A DNA stretch of 64,000 bases from Pantoea dispersa (GTDB taxonomy: Bacteria > Pseudomonadota > Gammaproteobacteria > Enterobacterales > Enterobacteriaceae). Where the stretch lies: positions 176,167 to 240,166 of the forward strand of contig NZ_SCKT01000006.1 of assembly GCF_014155765.1 (NCBI RefSeq), written 5' to 3'. Shown here piece after piece: positions 1 through 7,779 of this stretch. The notes under the pieces are model-generated. The model saw only the letters and a program-made list of their open reading frames with translations, did not search any database and had not been told where the DNA came from. Within the stretch, counting starts at the first letter, position 1, and every line of letters starts with the position of its first letter. The position numbers were made by a program, and so were the translations under genes.

Positions 1-2
1 AA

Positions 3-248
3 AAACATTACGACGCCTCTGCGCTGGGCAACCGTGACGTTTATCGTTTACTCGATACCCGTATCGAGGCGCTGGATATTTTCAAACTGGGGCACGTCAA
101 GCAGCAGCCCGTGCATCGTCTGGAATACAAAACACGCCGCAAAGGTCCGGCCGCAGCCGTCACCATGCACGACCTCGCGTCTGAACTGTTCCCCGAGTGG
201 CAGAGCCATTTCAGTGACGTTCTGACCCGGGAGGTGCGTCATGTCTGA
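3..248 (+). CDS. C-terminal fragment of a probable ParA-family partition ATPase
   Basis: An open frame runs from the left edge to a TGA at 246-248, giving 81 residues with no start in the window. It overlaps the dnaB start by 8 bases and lies directly before dnaB and parB. In SPI-7/PFGI-1 elements that place is held by a ParA-like ATPase that helps keep the excised circle. The visible tail (GNRDVYRLLDTR, then FPEWQSHF) carries no Walker motif, because those lie in the missing N-terminal part. The assignment therefore rests mainly on position. The frame is well supported by the overlap and by codon use like that of the next gene. Confidence 0.55.
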   Translation, partial: KHYDASALGNRDVYRLLDTRIEALDIFKLGHVKQQPVHRLEYKTRRKGPAAAVTMHDLASELFPEWQSHFSDVLTREVRHV

Positions 249-1611
249 GATGATGATGCCCTGCTCTTATGAGGCTGAGCAGGCCGTACTGGGCGGACTG
301 ATGCTTGATAACGACCGGTGGGATGAGGTGATACTGCAAATCTCCCCGGAAGATTTGTTTTCCCGGCCGCACCGTATGGTCTTTCGCGTGATGGCCGAGC
401 TGGCCGGAGAAGGGCTACCGCTCGATCTCATCACTATTACGGAACGGCTGGAGAACAGAGGCGACCTTGAACAGTGTGGCGGCTTTGCTTATCTGGCTGA
501 AATGAGTAAAAACACGCCGTCTGCAGCCAATATCCTGGCATACGCCGGGGTGGTGGCGGAGAAAAGCCGCCTGCGGCAGCTGATGACTGTGGGTAACAGT
601 CTTCTTTCCGATGTGCAGGCCCCGAAAGCCAGCTCGGCGGGCATTCTTGAGTCGGCCGAAGGTAAGTTGTTTAACATTGCCGAACAGGGAGCCATGCAGC
701 TCAACAGTGAGACCGGTGTTAACGAGGCGCTGGATAAACTGCTAACGCAGCTGGAAAGCATGTCCGCCAGTGACGGCCTCACCGGGACACCGACAGGGTT
801 CAGTGAACTGGACGCGATGACCTGTGGTCTCCAGCCCGGCGATCTGGCCCTGCTGGCCGCCCGTCCTTCCATGGGGAAAACGTCGCTGGCCATGGCCGCC
901 TGCACAGCGGCCGTGAGCGCAAAACCTGACGATCACGTCTTTGTGTTCAGTCTTGAAATGCCCTCAGAGCAGCTGATGATGCGCCTGCTGGCGATGGAAG
1001 GCCGGGTGGAACTGTCCCGGCTTCGCAGCGGCAACATGGATGATGAAGACTGGGCTCGCGTGTCCGAGGCAACCGGTCGCATTATTGAGTGGAAAAACCG
1101 TCTGATCATTGATGATACCAGTTACCAGACCCCGGCCACACTGCGCGCCCGCGCCCGTCGCTATGTCCGCAAATACGGCAGACCCTCTCTCATCATGCTG
1201 GACTATCTGCAGCTTGTCCGCTCCCCCGAGCAGGAAAACCGCACGCAGGAAATAGCGGAAATTTCCCGCTCGCTTAAGGCGCTCGGTAAAGAGCTGGGCT
1301 GTCCGGTACTGGCGCTTTCCCAGCTCAACCGCCTGGTGGAGCAGCGGGCCGATAAACGCCCCAATAATGGTGACCTGCGTGACTCCGGTGCGCTGGAGCA
1401 GGATGCGGACCTCATCATGTTTATTTACCGGGATGAGGTTTATAACCCCGGCACCCCTGATGCCGGGGTGGCTGAGATCATTGTCGGCAAGCAGCGACAG
1501 GGGCCAACCGGCACGGTAAAAGTCAAATTTGACGGGCGTTACACCCTCTTTTCGGAGTTTCAGGAAGGCAGCTATTACTTCGGTTACCGCAGCGGGAGGA
1601 AACAGGCATGA
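241..1611 (+). CDS. dnaB: DnaB-type replicative DNA helicase
   Basis: This is a 456-residue protein of the DnaB hexameric helicase family, close to the length of chromosomal DnaB. Residues 1-100 look like the DnaB N-terminal domain (YEAEQAVLGGLM). A RecA-like C-terminal domain follows, with Walker A ARPSMGKTS at about 207-215 (Lys213) and the DYLQLV Walker B strand. It would unwind DNA ahead of the fork when the excised ICE replicates. SPI-7/PFGI-1 elements carry their own dnaB at this site. The stop overlaps parB (ATGA), so translation is probably coupled. A GGGAGG site precedes the ATG. Its own ICE copy presumably frees replication from the host loader. Confidence 0.93.
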   Translation: MSEMMMPCSYEAEQAVLGGLMLDNDRWDEVILQISPEDLFSRPHRMVFRVMAELAGEGLPLDLITITERLENRGDLEQCGGFAYLAEMSKNTPSAANILAYAGVVAEKSRLRQLMTVGNSLLSDVQAPKASSAGILESAEGKLFNIAEQGAMQLNSETGVNEALDKLLTQLESMSASDGLTGTPTGFSELDAMTCGLQPGDLALLAARPSMGKTSLAMAACTAAVSAKPDDHVFVFSLEMPSEQLMMRLLAMEGRVELSRLRSGNMDDEDWARVSEATGRIIEWKNRLIIDDTSYQTPATLRARARRYVRKYGRPSLIMLDYLQLVRSPEQENRTQEIAEISRSLKALGKELGCPVLALSQLNRLVEQRADKRPNNGDLRDSGALEQDADLIMFIYRDEVYNPGTPDAGVAEIIVGKQRQGPTGTVKVKFDGRYTLFSEFQEGSYYFGYRSGRKQA

Positions 1612-3308
1612 GCCGTAAAAGTTCTAATGTGGGGGCTGCCATGCTGCAGCCCGGACGCCAGTCGCAGGCGGCCGGCAATATCAGCTTCATGCCGGCGGCT
1701 GAAATGCCCATGGTCCTGACGCTCGACCAGTTAAGCCCGAATCCTGATAATCCGCGAACATCACGCAATCCGCGTTATGACGATATCAAGGCTTCCATCC
1801 GTTCGCGCGGGCTGGACACCGTGCCCAAAGTCACCCGTGACCCGGATGGTGAGCCCGATATGTACATCTTCAGCGACGGGGGTAATACACGTTATCAGAT
1901 CCTGTCAGAACTGTGGCAGGAAACCGGAGAAGACCGGTTTTTCCGCGTCCATGTGTTGTTCAAGCCGTGGCCGGGACGGCTGCAGTGTGTTATTGGCCAT
2001 CTGGCAGAGAATGAAGTGCGCGGGGAGCTGAGTTTTATTGAAAAAGCGCAGGGGATCCACAAAGCCCGCTCTATATATGAAGAGCAGATGGGAAAGACGG
2101 TTTCGTTGCGTCAGTTGTCAGAGCTACTGACCCGTGAAGGTTTGCCAGTCCATTACTCAACAGTCAGCCGTATGGAAGATGCGCTGAAATATCTTTATCC
2201 GTGGATCCCAGACCTGCTTGAGTCCGGGCTTGGCAGGCCACAAATAACGTCACTGCTGGCGCTCCGGCATGATGCGGAACGCGTGTGGGATGAGTTTTGC
2301 CTGATTTCAGACACAGGCGACAAATCCTTCAGCGACGTTTTTGGCCAGTGTTGTGGCCGTTTCAACTCCCCGGAACTGTGGTCTCGGGAGATGTTTCGCG
2401 ATGAATTTATTGGTGATTTACTGCAGGCGCTACCCCATCCGGAACTGGACTATGACCGCTGGATGATGGAACTCGATCCTAAAGAACGCAACCGCAGACA
2501 TCACTTTGGCGAGCCGGAGACGGTTGCCTTTCCCGCCGCAAACAAGCCTGTTAATGCTGATCACGCCCTGCATACCACAGGCTCAGATGAGAGTGAAGGC
2601 GTCCCGCTACCTGTCTCCAGTTCACGTCCTGAGGTCTCAGGAGGGGCTGTAACGCCCGTTCCGGGTAATGCGTCTTCTCCTTCTGAAACACCGATTAATG
2701 AGCCCCCTCGGCATGAGGTTCAGCCAGATATGTACGGTGCCGCGCCGGTTATTTCAGGTGAGAGCGGGGATGTTAGCGGGCTGGTTACCCTCTCCGATGG
2801 GTACGGAGAAGAGAATGGTGGAGAAGAGGACAATGGGGAGGATGGCCTGCTTTCTCTTTTAACACCAGAACCTGAAGTTGTCCTGCAGGATGACGCGCCG
2901 GTGAGTAATGACAGCATCTGGCATGTGCCGGCCCATCAGGACGATATCGAACACCTGCAGAATACCGCTTTTCGTCTGGCATGGGAGCTGGGTGAGGTCC
3001 TTGGCTGCGAAGATGAAATTCTTCCTCAACGCGACAAGGACATGTCTGCCGGTTACGTCGGGGCAGGTGAGGTGTGTTCTGAAGCCGCCGCATTTCTGCT
3101 GGGCCTGACCGGCGAAGCGCCTGTGCTGCATCCGGCGGCAGGGGTGTGTAGTCTGCCGGAGCTTTTCACCGGCGGCCCGGGTGAGGGGGAAGCACCTGCC
3201 CTGACAGATGAAGATGCTCTGAAACTGCTCCGCCTGATGCGCGTTATGCGCCGTCTCCGGGAGCTGCAACGCGGTCTGAAGTACGGGGAGGATAACAGTG
3301 ATGAATAA
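1608..3308 (+). CDS. parB: ParB-family partition/nuclease protein (PFGI-1 class)
   Basis: This 566-residue protein has an N-terminal ParB/Srx-like domain (LSPNPDNPRTSRNPRYDDI at about 42-60, then SDGGNTRYQIL at about 88) and a helical DNA-binding part around residues 150-220. A long acidic, low-complexity middle (about 300-430) and a Leu/Arg-rich tail follow. The length and layout match the TIGR03764 ParB family of PFGI-1-class ICEs rather than chromosomal ParB. It sits between dnaB and the DUF2786 gene, with 4- and 8-base overlaps. Its likely role is stable maintenance of the excised element with the upstream ParA-like protein. The acidic linker may vary between elements. Confidence 0.85.
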   Translation: MSRKSSNVGAAMLQPGRQSQAAGNISFMPAAEMPMVLTLDQLSPNPDNPRTSRNPRYDDIKASIRSRGLDTVPKVTRDPDGEPDMYIFSDGGNTRYQILSELWQETGEDRFFRVHVLFKPWPGRLQCVIGHLAENEVRGELSFIEKAQGIHKARSIYEEQMGKTVSLRQLSELLTREGLPVHYSTVSRMEDALKYLYPWIPDLLESGLGRPQITSLLALRHDAERVWDEFCLISDTGDKSFSDVFGQCCGRFNSPELWSREMFRDEFIGDLLQALPHPELDYDRWMMELDPKERNRRHHFGEPETVAFPAANKPVNADHALHTTGSDESEGVPLPVSSSRPEVSGGAVTPVPGNASSPSETPINEPPRHEVQPDMYGAAPVISGESGDVSGLVTLSDGYGEENGGEEDNGEDGLLSLLTPEPEVVLQDDAPVSNDSIWHVPAHQDDIEHLQNTAFRLAWELGEVLGCEDEILPQRDKDMSAGYVGAGEVCSEAAAFLLGLTGEAPVLHPAAGVCSLPELFTGGPGEGEAPALTDEDALKLLRLMRVMRRLRELQRGLKYGEDNSDE

Positions 3309-4011
3309 CTCACAGCGACAGTTGCGACTGCTGAATCTTGTCAGGAAACTGCTGAAGCTGGGCCGCAGCAACAGTAATGCCCATGAGGCAGGACTGGCCC
3401 TGCAGCGTGCCCAGAAGCTGATGGCCAGATACGGTATCAGCGAGCTTGATGCCGGCCTTACATCCGTGCGCGAAGCGTCTTCCCGCACGGCCCCTTCGGA
3501 TGCTGAAAAAGTTCCGGAATGGATGGTGACCCTTGTCCGGGGCGTCTGTTATGCCTTTGGCTGCCAGGCTTATTACTCATGGCGTCAGACCTCTGCCGGG
3601 TATCGCCGTTCGGTAACCTTTTACGGATTCAGTGAAAAATCTGAGATAGCAGCCTATGCCTTTGATGTGCTGACGCGCCAGCTGAAAGATGCCACAAATT
3701 CTTATCTCAAAACCCAGAGTAAGCGGCTGAAACTGGCCACACGCCGGGCGAGAGCGGAGCAGTTCCGTGACGGCTGGGTATGTGGGGTGCGTGAGGTGAT
3801 ATCGGCAACTGACATCAGCAGCGAGGAGCAGCAGGTGATGAGTCACTGGCTGGAAAGCCGCAGTATGAAAACAGTCACAACCCGTGAACTGAAAGCCTGC
3901 CGCGGGGCGGATACAGCACGTTATCAGGGGTATGAAGCCGGACAAAATGCCCGTCTTCATCAGGGTGTCAGCGGCCGGGGTCCGGCAGCCATTGGTTACC
4001 GTCAGGATTAA
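3301..4011 (+). CDS. DUF2786-domain protein
   Basis: This protein is 236 residues from ATG 3301, chosen because GGAGG ends about 9 bases upstream; a GTG three bases earlier is possible. Residues 8-45 carry the DUF2786 signature (a helix with LVRKLLKLGRS, then NAHEAGLALQRAQKLM). The rest resembles the DUF7168-like part found behind it in many ICE and phage proteins. The function is not established. The conserved place between parB and the DUF2857 gene in SPI-7-like islands suggests a maintenance or replication role. Nothing is odd in base composition. Confidence 0.8.
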   Translation: MNNSQRQLRLLNLVRKLLKLGRSNSNAHEAGLALQRAQKLMARYGISELDAGLTSVREASSRTAPSDAEKVPEWMVTLVRGVCYAFGCQAYYSWRQTSAGYRRSVTFYGFSEKSEIAAYAFDVLTRQLKDATNSYLKTQSKRLKLATRRARAEQFRDGWVCGVREVISATDISSEEQQVMSHWLESRSMKTVTTRELKACRGADTARYQGYEAGQNARLHQGVSGRGPAAIGYRQD

Positions 4012-4017
4012 GGGGGA

Positions 4018-4608
4018 ATGATGAACAGTTTATCTCAGGCTGCAAACGGATTATTGATGCAGCTGGTTATGGATCTCAGAAGTGGCTATCTCCGCCGCTG
4101 CGAATCGCTGGGACTGAACCGCGAGGAAATGCAGATGCTGCAGGGGCTCTCGCTCGAAGAGCTTCACTACCTTTCCGGCAGTGAGGTGTCGATCATCAGT
4201 GTGGGCATCAATCACGGCAATCTGGTGCGCATGCTACAGCAGGCCCGGACGGAACAGAAACGACTCCAGCGTATCGATCGGGCGCTGGCGCTGGGCGGCT
4301 CCATTGAACTGATGGCCAATTACTTCGGGCTCTCCAGTACGGACGTGGCGGCCCGCCGTCGCATTGCCGGTATCGATGTCCGGCCGGGGCGCGGTAACGC
4401 ACTGGGTGATGAGGAAAACGCCGCCCTGTGGCGTCAGTGGCAAAAGTCCGGCGTTGAAGACGCGGAAAGTGCTGACGGGCTGGACGTAATGATGCTGGCT
4501 GCAGAACAGATGAACGTCTCGCTGACGTCGGTCTGGCATGCCGTCCGCGGCTGGCACAAGACCCGGCAGCCTTCTCCGGCCCGAACGCCGGTAAGGAAGA
4601 CGGCATGA
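4018..4608 (+). CDS. DUF2857 / STY4526-like ICE protein
   Basis: This 196-residue protein is of the DUF2857 type found at this site in SPI-7-like elements. The start could be 4018 or 4021, since two ATGs follow the AGGGGG site closely. It is mostly helical, with LGLNREEMQMLQGLSLEEL early and a central YFGLSSTDVAARRRIAG that resembles a helix-turn-helix, followed by a second similar stretch (EQMNVSLTSVWHAVRGW). A DNA-binding regulator of replication or transfer genes is possible, but this is inference from the helices. The stop overlaps the next start by 4 bases. Confidence 0.75.
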   Translation: MMNSLSQAANGLLMQLVMDLRSGYLRRCESLGLNREEMQMLQGLSLEELHYLSGSEVSIISVGINHGNLVRMLQQARTEQKRLQRIDRALALGGSIELMANYFGLSSTDVAARRRIAGIDVRPGRGNALGDEENAALWRQWQKSGVEDAESADGLDVMMLAAEQMNVSLTSVWHAVRGWHKTRQPSPARTPVRKTA

Positions 4609-4853
4609 AATACAGAATGGTTGCGCCGGGCCTGCGGGCTCCCCATGGTACGCCGCCGCAATGCTGTCAAAAGGCGTTACGTCAGGTTCGCCGTTTCCGG
4701 CAGGGGGCGCGTAATTACACCCGGCTCGATGAGAAAGGCTGCGGTTACTACAAAATCGATCTCGGCCCGTTCTGGCGTCTGCTGAGTCGCAACGAAGGCC
4801 GGACATGGCTTCTTCTCAGCCACGAACGCTATAACAGCGCCATACGGAAATAG
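4605..4853 (+). CDS. Small conserved ICE protein, function unknown
   Basis: This 82-residue basic protein is translationally coupled to the DUF2857 gene (ATGA overlap). The C-terminal half (YYKIDLGPFWRLLSRN, then TWLLLSHERYN) has the strand pattern of ParE/RelE-like small folds. I cannot confirm a toxin, and no antitoxin partner is adjacent. Related small proteins occupy this place in related islands. Its function is unknown. Confidence 0.6.
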   Translation: MKYRMVAPGLRAPHGTPPQCCQKALRQVRRFRQGARNYTRLDEKGCGYYKIDLGPFWRLLSRNEGRTWLLLSHERYNSAIRK

Positions 4854-4874
4854 CAGCATGACAGCCTGTTTACC

Positions 4875-4896
4875 CTGCACCCGTACGCGGGTGCAG
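4875..4896 (+). promoter_or_regulatory. Hairpin ahead of the replication gene
   Basis: A perfect 9-bp inverted repeat CTGCACCCG / CGGGTGCAG with a TACG loop lies 22 bases after the upstream stop and 56 bases before the STY4528-type start. There is no T-run, so it is more likely an operator or RNA hairpin than an intrinsic terminator. Confidence 0.45.
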
Positions 4897-4952
4897 TACT
4901 AAGCATACTGACAGTTCAGAACGGCCGTGATGGCGGCCGAAAAGGAAAAATA

Positions 4953-6191
4953 ATGAGTCTGCCTGCAGAAAGCCTGATTGCTTATACGCTGGATAAAATG
5001 AATGCCCGCCTTGCGGCCAGTCCCCGGCGGGATGATGGCAGGATACGTAACGGCCTGCTGTTTACTGGAAATGTGCATGATTCCATTCCCCGCCGGCTGT
5101 TGCTCGACACGCGGTTGTCACCACTGGACAAGATGGGCTGGATGATTATCCGGCTGTATGCACAAAATAATGAGGGGGCGGTTTTCCCCAGCTATGACGA
5201 ACTGCAGCTGCAGCTTGCCTCACCCGGAAAGGGGAAAGCCTCAAGGGAAACGGTAAGCCGCGTCCTGCTTATGCTGCGAATAACCGGCTGGCTCAGCCTC
5301 TGTAAACGCGTGCGGGATGATAAAGGGCGGGTGCGGGGGAATATCTATGCTCAGCACGATGAGCCCCTGACGTTCAGCGATGCGGAAATGCTCGACCCCC
5401 GCTTCCTTGATACGGTGGCGGATGCCTGCCTGAGTAAAAACCGGACTATCAGCCAGACCGCCCGCGAAGTGCTCGACGATATAAAAAACGACCCCACCAT
5501 GCGCCATTATCGCAGCCATCTTGCGCTGATCGAATCGCGTCTGGACCGCCCACAGACGCCCAGCCAGATGGCGAAACATCATCACCGAATACCCTGTCCC
5601 GCACCGGGTTCGGAAACCGAACTCAGTCATAAACGTCCAGGAATCGCCGCTAAAAAACAGGGTTCGGATACCGAACTCAGTCCAGAAAGGCATAACAACT
5701 CACTAAGTTCGGAATCCGTACTGCCAGTAAAAACAGGCAGTTATGGCCGGGTTCGGAAACCGAACCATTACGTACGTAGTATCACACACAGTGTGAATAA
5801 AAATACGTACGTACCGGGTAAACCTGTGCTTCCCGACAGTCTGCATGAACTTGTTCCGGCAGAAGATATTGCCATGCTGACCGCACAGCTGCAGGCGTTG
5901 CCTGAGGAGCAGGCACAACTTGTGCTGCTCAGCCTGCAAAAGGTGATGGCACGCCAGCAGCTCAGCAACCCGGTAGGCTGGTTGCTGGCCGTGATGAAGA
6001 AGGCGCGTGAGGGCAGGTTATACGCGCCCCGTCAGGGTGGCGATATATCTGACAGTATCGGGCAAAAAACAGTTCAGCGTCCCGAACAGCAACAATGGAA
6101 ACCCGAACCACGCGCCTCTGCCCGCCCGGTATCGGAGGAATATATCAGGGATCTGGTGAAGAAAATTCGGGAAAAAATCATAAATTCATGA
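4953..6191 (+). CDS. STY4528-family ICE replication protein
   Basis: This 412-residue protein resembles the STY4528-type replication proteins of Salmonella pathogenicity island 7. An N-terminal winged-helix-like region (about 50-120, with PLDKMGWMIIRLYAQN and ASRETVSRVLLMLRITGWL) would bind DNA. The middle (about 210-280) is low-complexity and coincides with a run of DNA palindromes in the gene. The helical tail includes NPVGWLLAVMKKAREG. It may initiate replication of the excised circle. The start ATG follows AAAAGGAAAA. The unusual residue composition of the middle suggests the protein tolerates a cis-acting DNA site there. Confidence 0.8.
   Translation: MSLPAESLIAYTLDKMNARLAASPRRDDGRIRNGLLFTGNVHDSIPRRLLLDTRLSPLDKMGWMIIRLYAQNNEGAVFPSYDELQLQLASPGKGKASRETVSRVLLMLRITGWLSLCKRVRDDKGRVRGNIYAQHDEPLTFSDAEMLDPRFLDTVADACLSKNRTISQTAREVLDDIKNDPTMRHYRSHLALIESRLDRPQTPSQMAKHHHRIPCPAPGSETELSHKRPGIAAKKQGSDTELSPERHNNSLSSESVLPVKTGSYGRVRKPNHYVRSITHSVNKNTYVPGKPVLPDSLHELVPAEDIAMLTAQLQALPEEQAQLVLLSLQKVMARQQLSNPVGWLLAVMKKAREGRLYAPRQGGDISDSIGQKTVQRPEQQQWKPEPRASARPVSEEYIRDLVKKIREKIINS
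5608..5765. repeat. Four GTTCGG-CCGAAC palindromic repeats inside the replication gene
   Basis: Four copies of a 15-bp palindrome lie at 5608-5622 (GTTCGGAAACCGAAC), 5662-5676 (central ATA variant), 5707-5721 (GTTCGGAATCCGTAC, imperfect) and 5751-5765 (identical to the first). Their starts are 54, 45 and 44 bases apart. Regular palindromes in a rep-like gene resemble iterons or initiator binding sites, so this could be the replication origin of the ICE or an autoregulatory site. The arrangement is seen directly; the role is inferred. Confidence 0.65.
5769..5813. repeat. Nested palindrome: TACGTACGTA twice around TCACAC-GTGTGA
   Basis: The self-complementary TACGTACGTA occurs at 5769-5778 and 5804-5813. 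Between them lies the inverted repeat TCACAC-ACA-GTGTGA at 5782-5796, so the 45 bases are symmetrical overall. The block begins 4 bases after the last GTTCGG palindrome and is locally AT-rich. Together they look like one composite protein-binding or melting site inside a coding sequence. Confidence 0.6.
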
Positions 6192-6269
6192 GATTGCAGA
6201 TTTTTACAGGCAGCGGCGCATGAAGTCTTGCACTTTTGTCAGCAAAAATGCTGGCTAAAAAGTGAGCGC

Positions 6270-6322
6270 TGTTGCCAGTGGCAACACTGACTAAGAAGTA
6301 AGCACTGTTGCCAGTGGCAACA
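6270..6322. repeat. Two TGTTGCCAGTGGCAACA palindromes in the intergenic region
   Basis: Two identical 17-bp palindromes lie at 6270-6286 and 6306-6322, 36 bases apart. The flanking bases are also similar (CTAAAAAGTGAGCGC and CTAAGAAGTAAGCAC). They sit in the 291-base gap between the replication gene and the TIGR03761 gene, about 160 bases before the latter. A tandem pair like this fits operators for a dimeric regulator, or a second class of iteron. Nothing else is evident in the gap. Confidence 0.6.
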
Positions 6323-6482
6323 GTGGTTAAAAGCCAGGCAATATTTCTTCGCCATAAAAGAGATGAAGGTCCTGCAAATTTGTAATGGTGACGATCTGGT
6401 TTTAAGTTGTTCATATACCCCTCTCGCCCGGACTATCTCAAGCGTGTCAAAACTCATTACCCACTAAAGAGAGGCGTTAGAC

Positions 6483-7208
6483 ATGTCTGATGGTAAAACA
6501 AAGGGCGGAACAACCGCTTCACGAGCGGGGGCCCTACAGTCCTCTGTTAATATCCTGCTCCATACACATTATGCAATCCGGCTTTGGGAGGGCAGGAAAC
6601 GTGATGCTCCGGACGAGACAGGGGTGAAAAAAAAGAGGCCTGAAATAATCAGCATGCCGCAAGCCATTGCGCGAGCTGGTAATGCTTCCCGAGACTCAGC
6701 GGCAGATAATCCCTATGCCGATATGGCTCTGGTACGGCTCGAAGAAGCCCTGCAACGAGCAACACTTAAAATTAATGAAAACGTCAGTTCACTGGATGCC
6801 ATATTGTCAGCCGTACCCAAAGGGGTAACGCTCTCGGAAGTTGAATCAGCCGATCCGTTAAATGTCAGCGTTTTCAGCCGTTCACCGTTAGGATACCGGT
6901 GCGTATGGCTTCTGGTTGGATATGATCAGTTAGCAATGAAAGCTTTCCAGGCTTTTCATTACGGGCTGATTTCGCGTTCGCAACGTGACACTATCCTGGA
7001 CAATGGTGGCCATGCTGTTCGTCAGGTCTATGGCGTGATTCAGCCTTACCGAACACTTGCAGTGACTCGCCGTGATATTGCAGAAAAAACCACGCAAGGG
7101 CTTGTTGCCATTGAGCGAAATGGCGAACCTGATCCGGATGTGTTAAGCGGTAAAAAACGCTCTTCGTTCTCACCTCCGCTTAAAAACAACATGGCAGAGG
7201 AGGAATAA
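6483..7208 (+). CDS. TIGR03761-family integrating conjugative element protein (PFL_4669-like)
   Basis: This 241-residue protein has the length and motifs of the TIGR03761 / PFL_4669 family (ILLHTHYAIRLWEGRK near the start, CVWLLVGYDQLAMKAFQAFHYGL near 150). It belongs to the conserved core of PFGI-1-class ICEs and is found before topB and ssb, so a part in DNA processing or replication is likely. No enzyme motif is visible. The gene ends one base before the following lipoprotein gene, which makes an operon with it and topB. The two palindromes upstream may control it. Confidence 0.8.
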   Translation: MSDGKTKGGTTASRAGALQSSVNILLHTHYAIRLWEGRKRDAPDETGVKKKRPEIISMPQAIARAGNASRDSAADNPYADMALVRLEEALQRATLKINENVSSLDAILSAVPKGVTLSEVESADPLNVSVFSRSPLGYRCVWLLVGYDQLAMKAFQAFHYGLISRSQRDTILDNGGHAVRQVYGVIQPYRTLAVTRRDIAEKTTQGLVAIERNGEPDPDVLSGKKRSSFSPPLKNNMAEEE

Positions 7209-7209
7209 T

Positions 7210-7764
7210 ATGATTCGCCCTGTGTTCCTCCTCACCTCCTTCTTTTTACTGAGCGGATGCGCAACAACGGACTGGGCTGCGATTAATAAACAGGTCAGTG
7301 ACACAGCCGCAAACCTGACAAAAACGTTGGGCGGCAACAGCAGCGGAGAAAGTGGCGGGATGCCGCTGATGAGTCCGGCGGGGCAACAGGCCATGAAGTC
7401 CGTCGATAAAACGTTCTCCGTGCCGGTCGATGTGGATACCGCGGCGGCCCGCCTGAAGCGCCATTACAAATTTATCTCCACGCAGGAGCTTGAGGCACTG
7501 CGGCAGGCCGCAAATGACGGGGACTGGAAAGCGGCGGCTGAAGATGATGCGCATCCCGTCTGGGACGCCATGCCGGGCAGCTACTACAAAATGGGCTCCG
7601 ACTGGAACGAACGTGATCACCTGGATATCGAAATCGAGAAAAACGGGTCCGGCAGCAGGCTCTATGTTGTCTATCGCTCATCATCATCACAGCGTCTGGC
7701 CGGGTCCGGCGTCACGAAGCTGATGAATGATGTCCGCGCTGTTGCGGCGGGTGAAAAACGCTGA
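7210..7764 (+). CDS. ICE lipoprotein, first of two paralogues
   Basis: This 184-residue protein has a lipoprotein signal peptide ending at LLSGC (lipid Cys about residue 17), so it should be anchored in the outer or inner membrane. The conserved C-terminal domain contains VDVDTAAARLKRHYKF and HPVWDAMPGSYYKMGSDW. The same domain occurs in a second gene at 38559-39107, with AT-rich codons. The function is unknown. The position between TIGR03761 and topB is shared with SPI-7-like elements. A shared partner in the envelope or a surface-exclusion-type job is possible but unproven. Confidence 0.8.
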   Translation: MIRPVFLLTSFFLLSGCATTDWAAINKQVSDTAANLTKTLGGNSSGESGGMPLMSPAGQQAMKSVDKTFSVPVDVDTAAARLKRHYKFISTQELEALRQAANDGDWKAAAEDDAHPVWDAMPGSYYKMGSDWNERDHLDIEIEKNGSGSRLYVVYRSSSSQRLAGSGVTKLMNDVRAVAAGEKR

Positions 7765-7779
7765 TGCGGGAGGCAACAC

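Noticed and set aside
5608-5765. CRISPR array
   Set aside because: The repeats are only 15 bp, palindromic and inside a gene, with no cas genes. A CRISPR array was not found elsewhere either.
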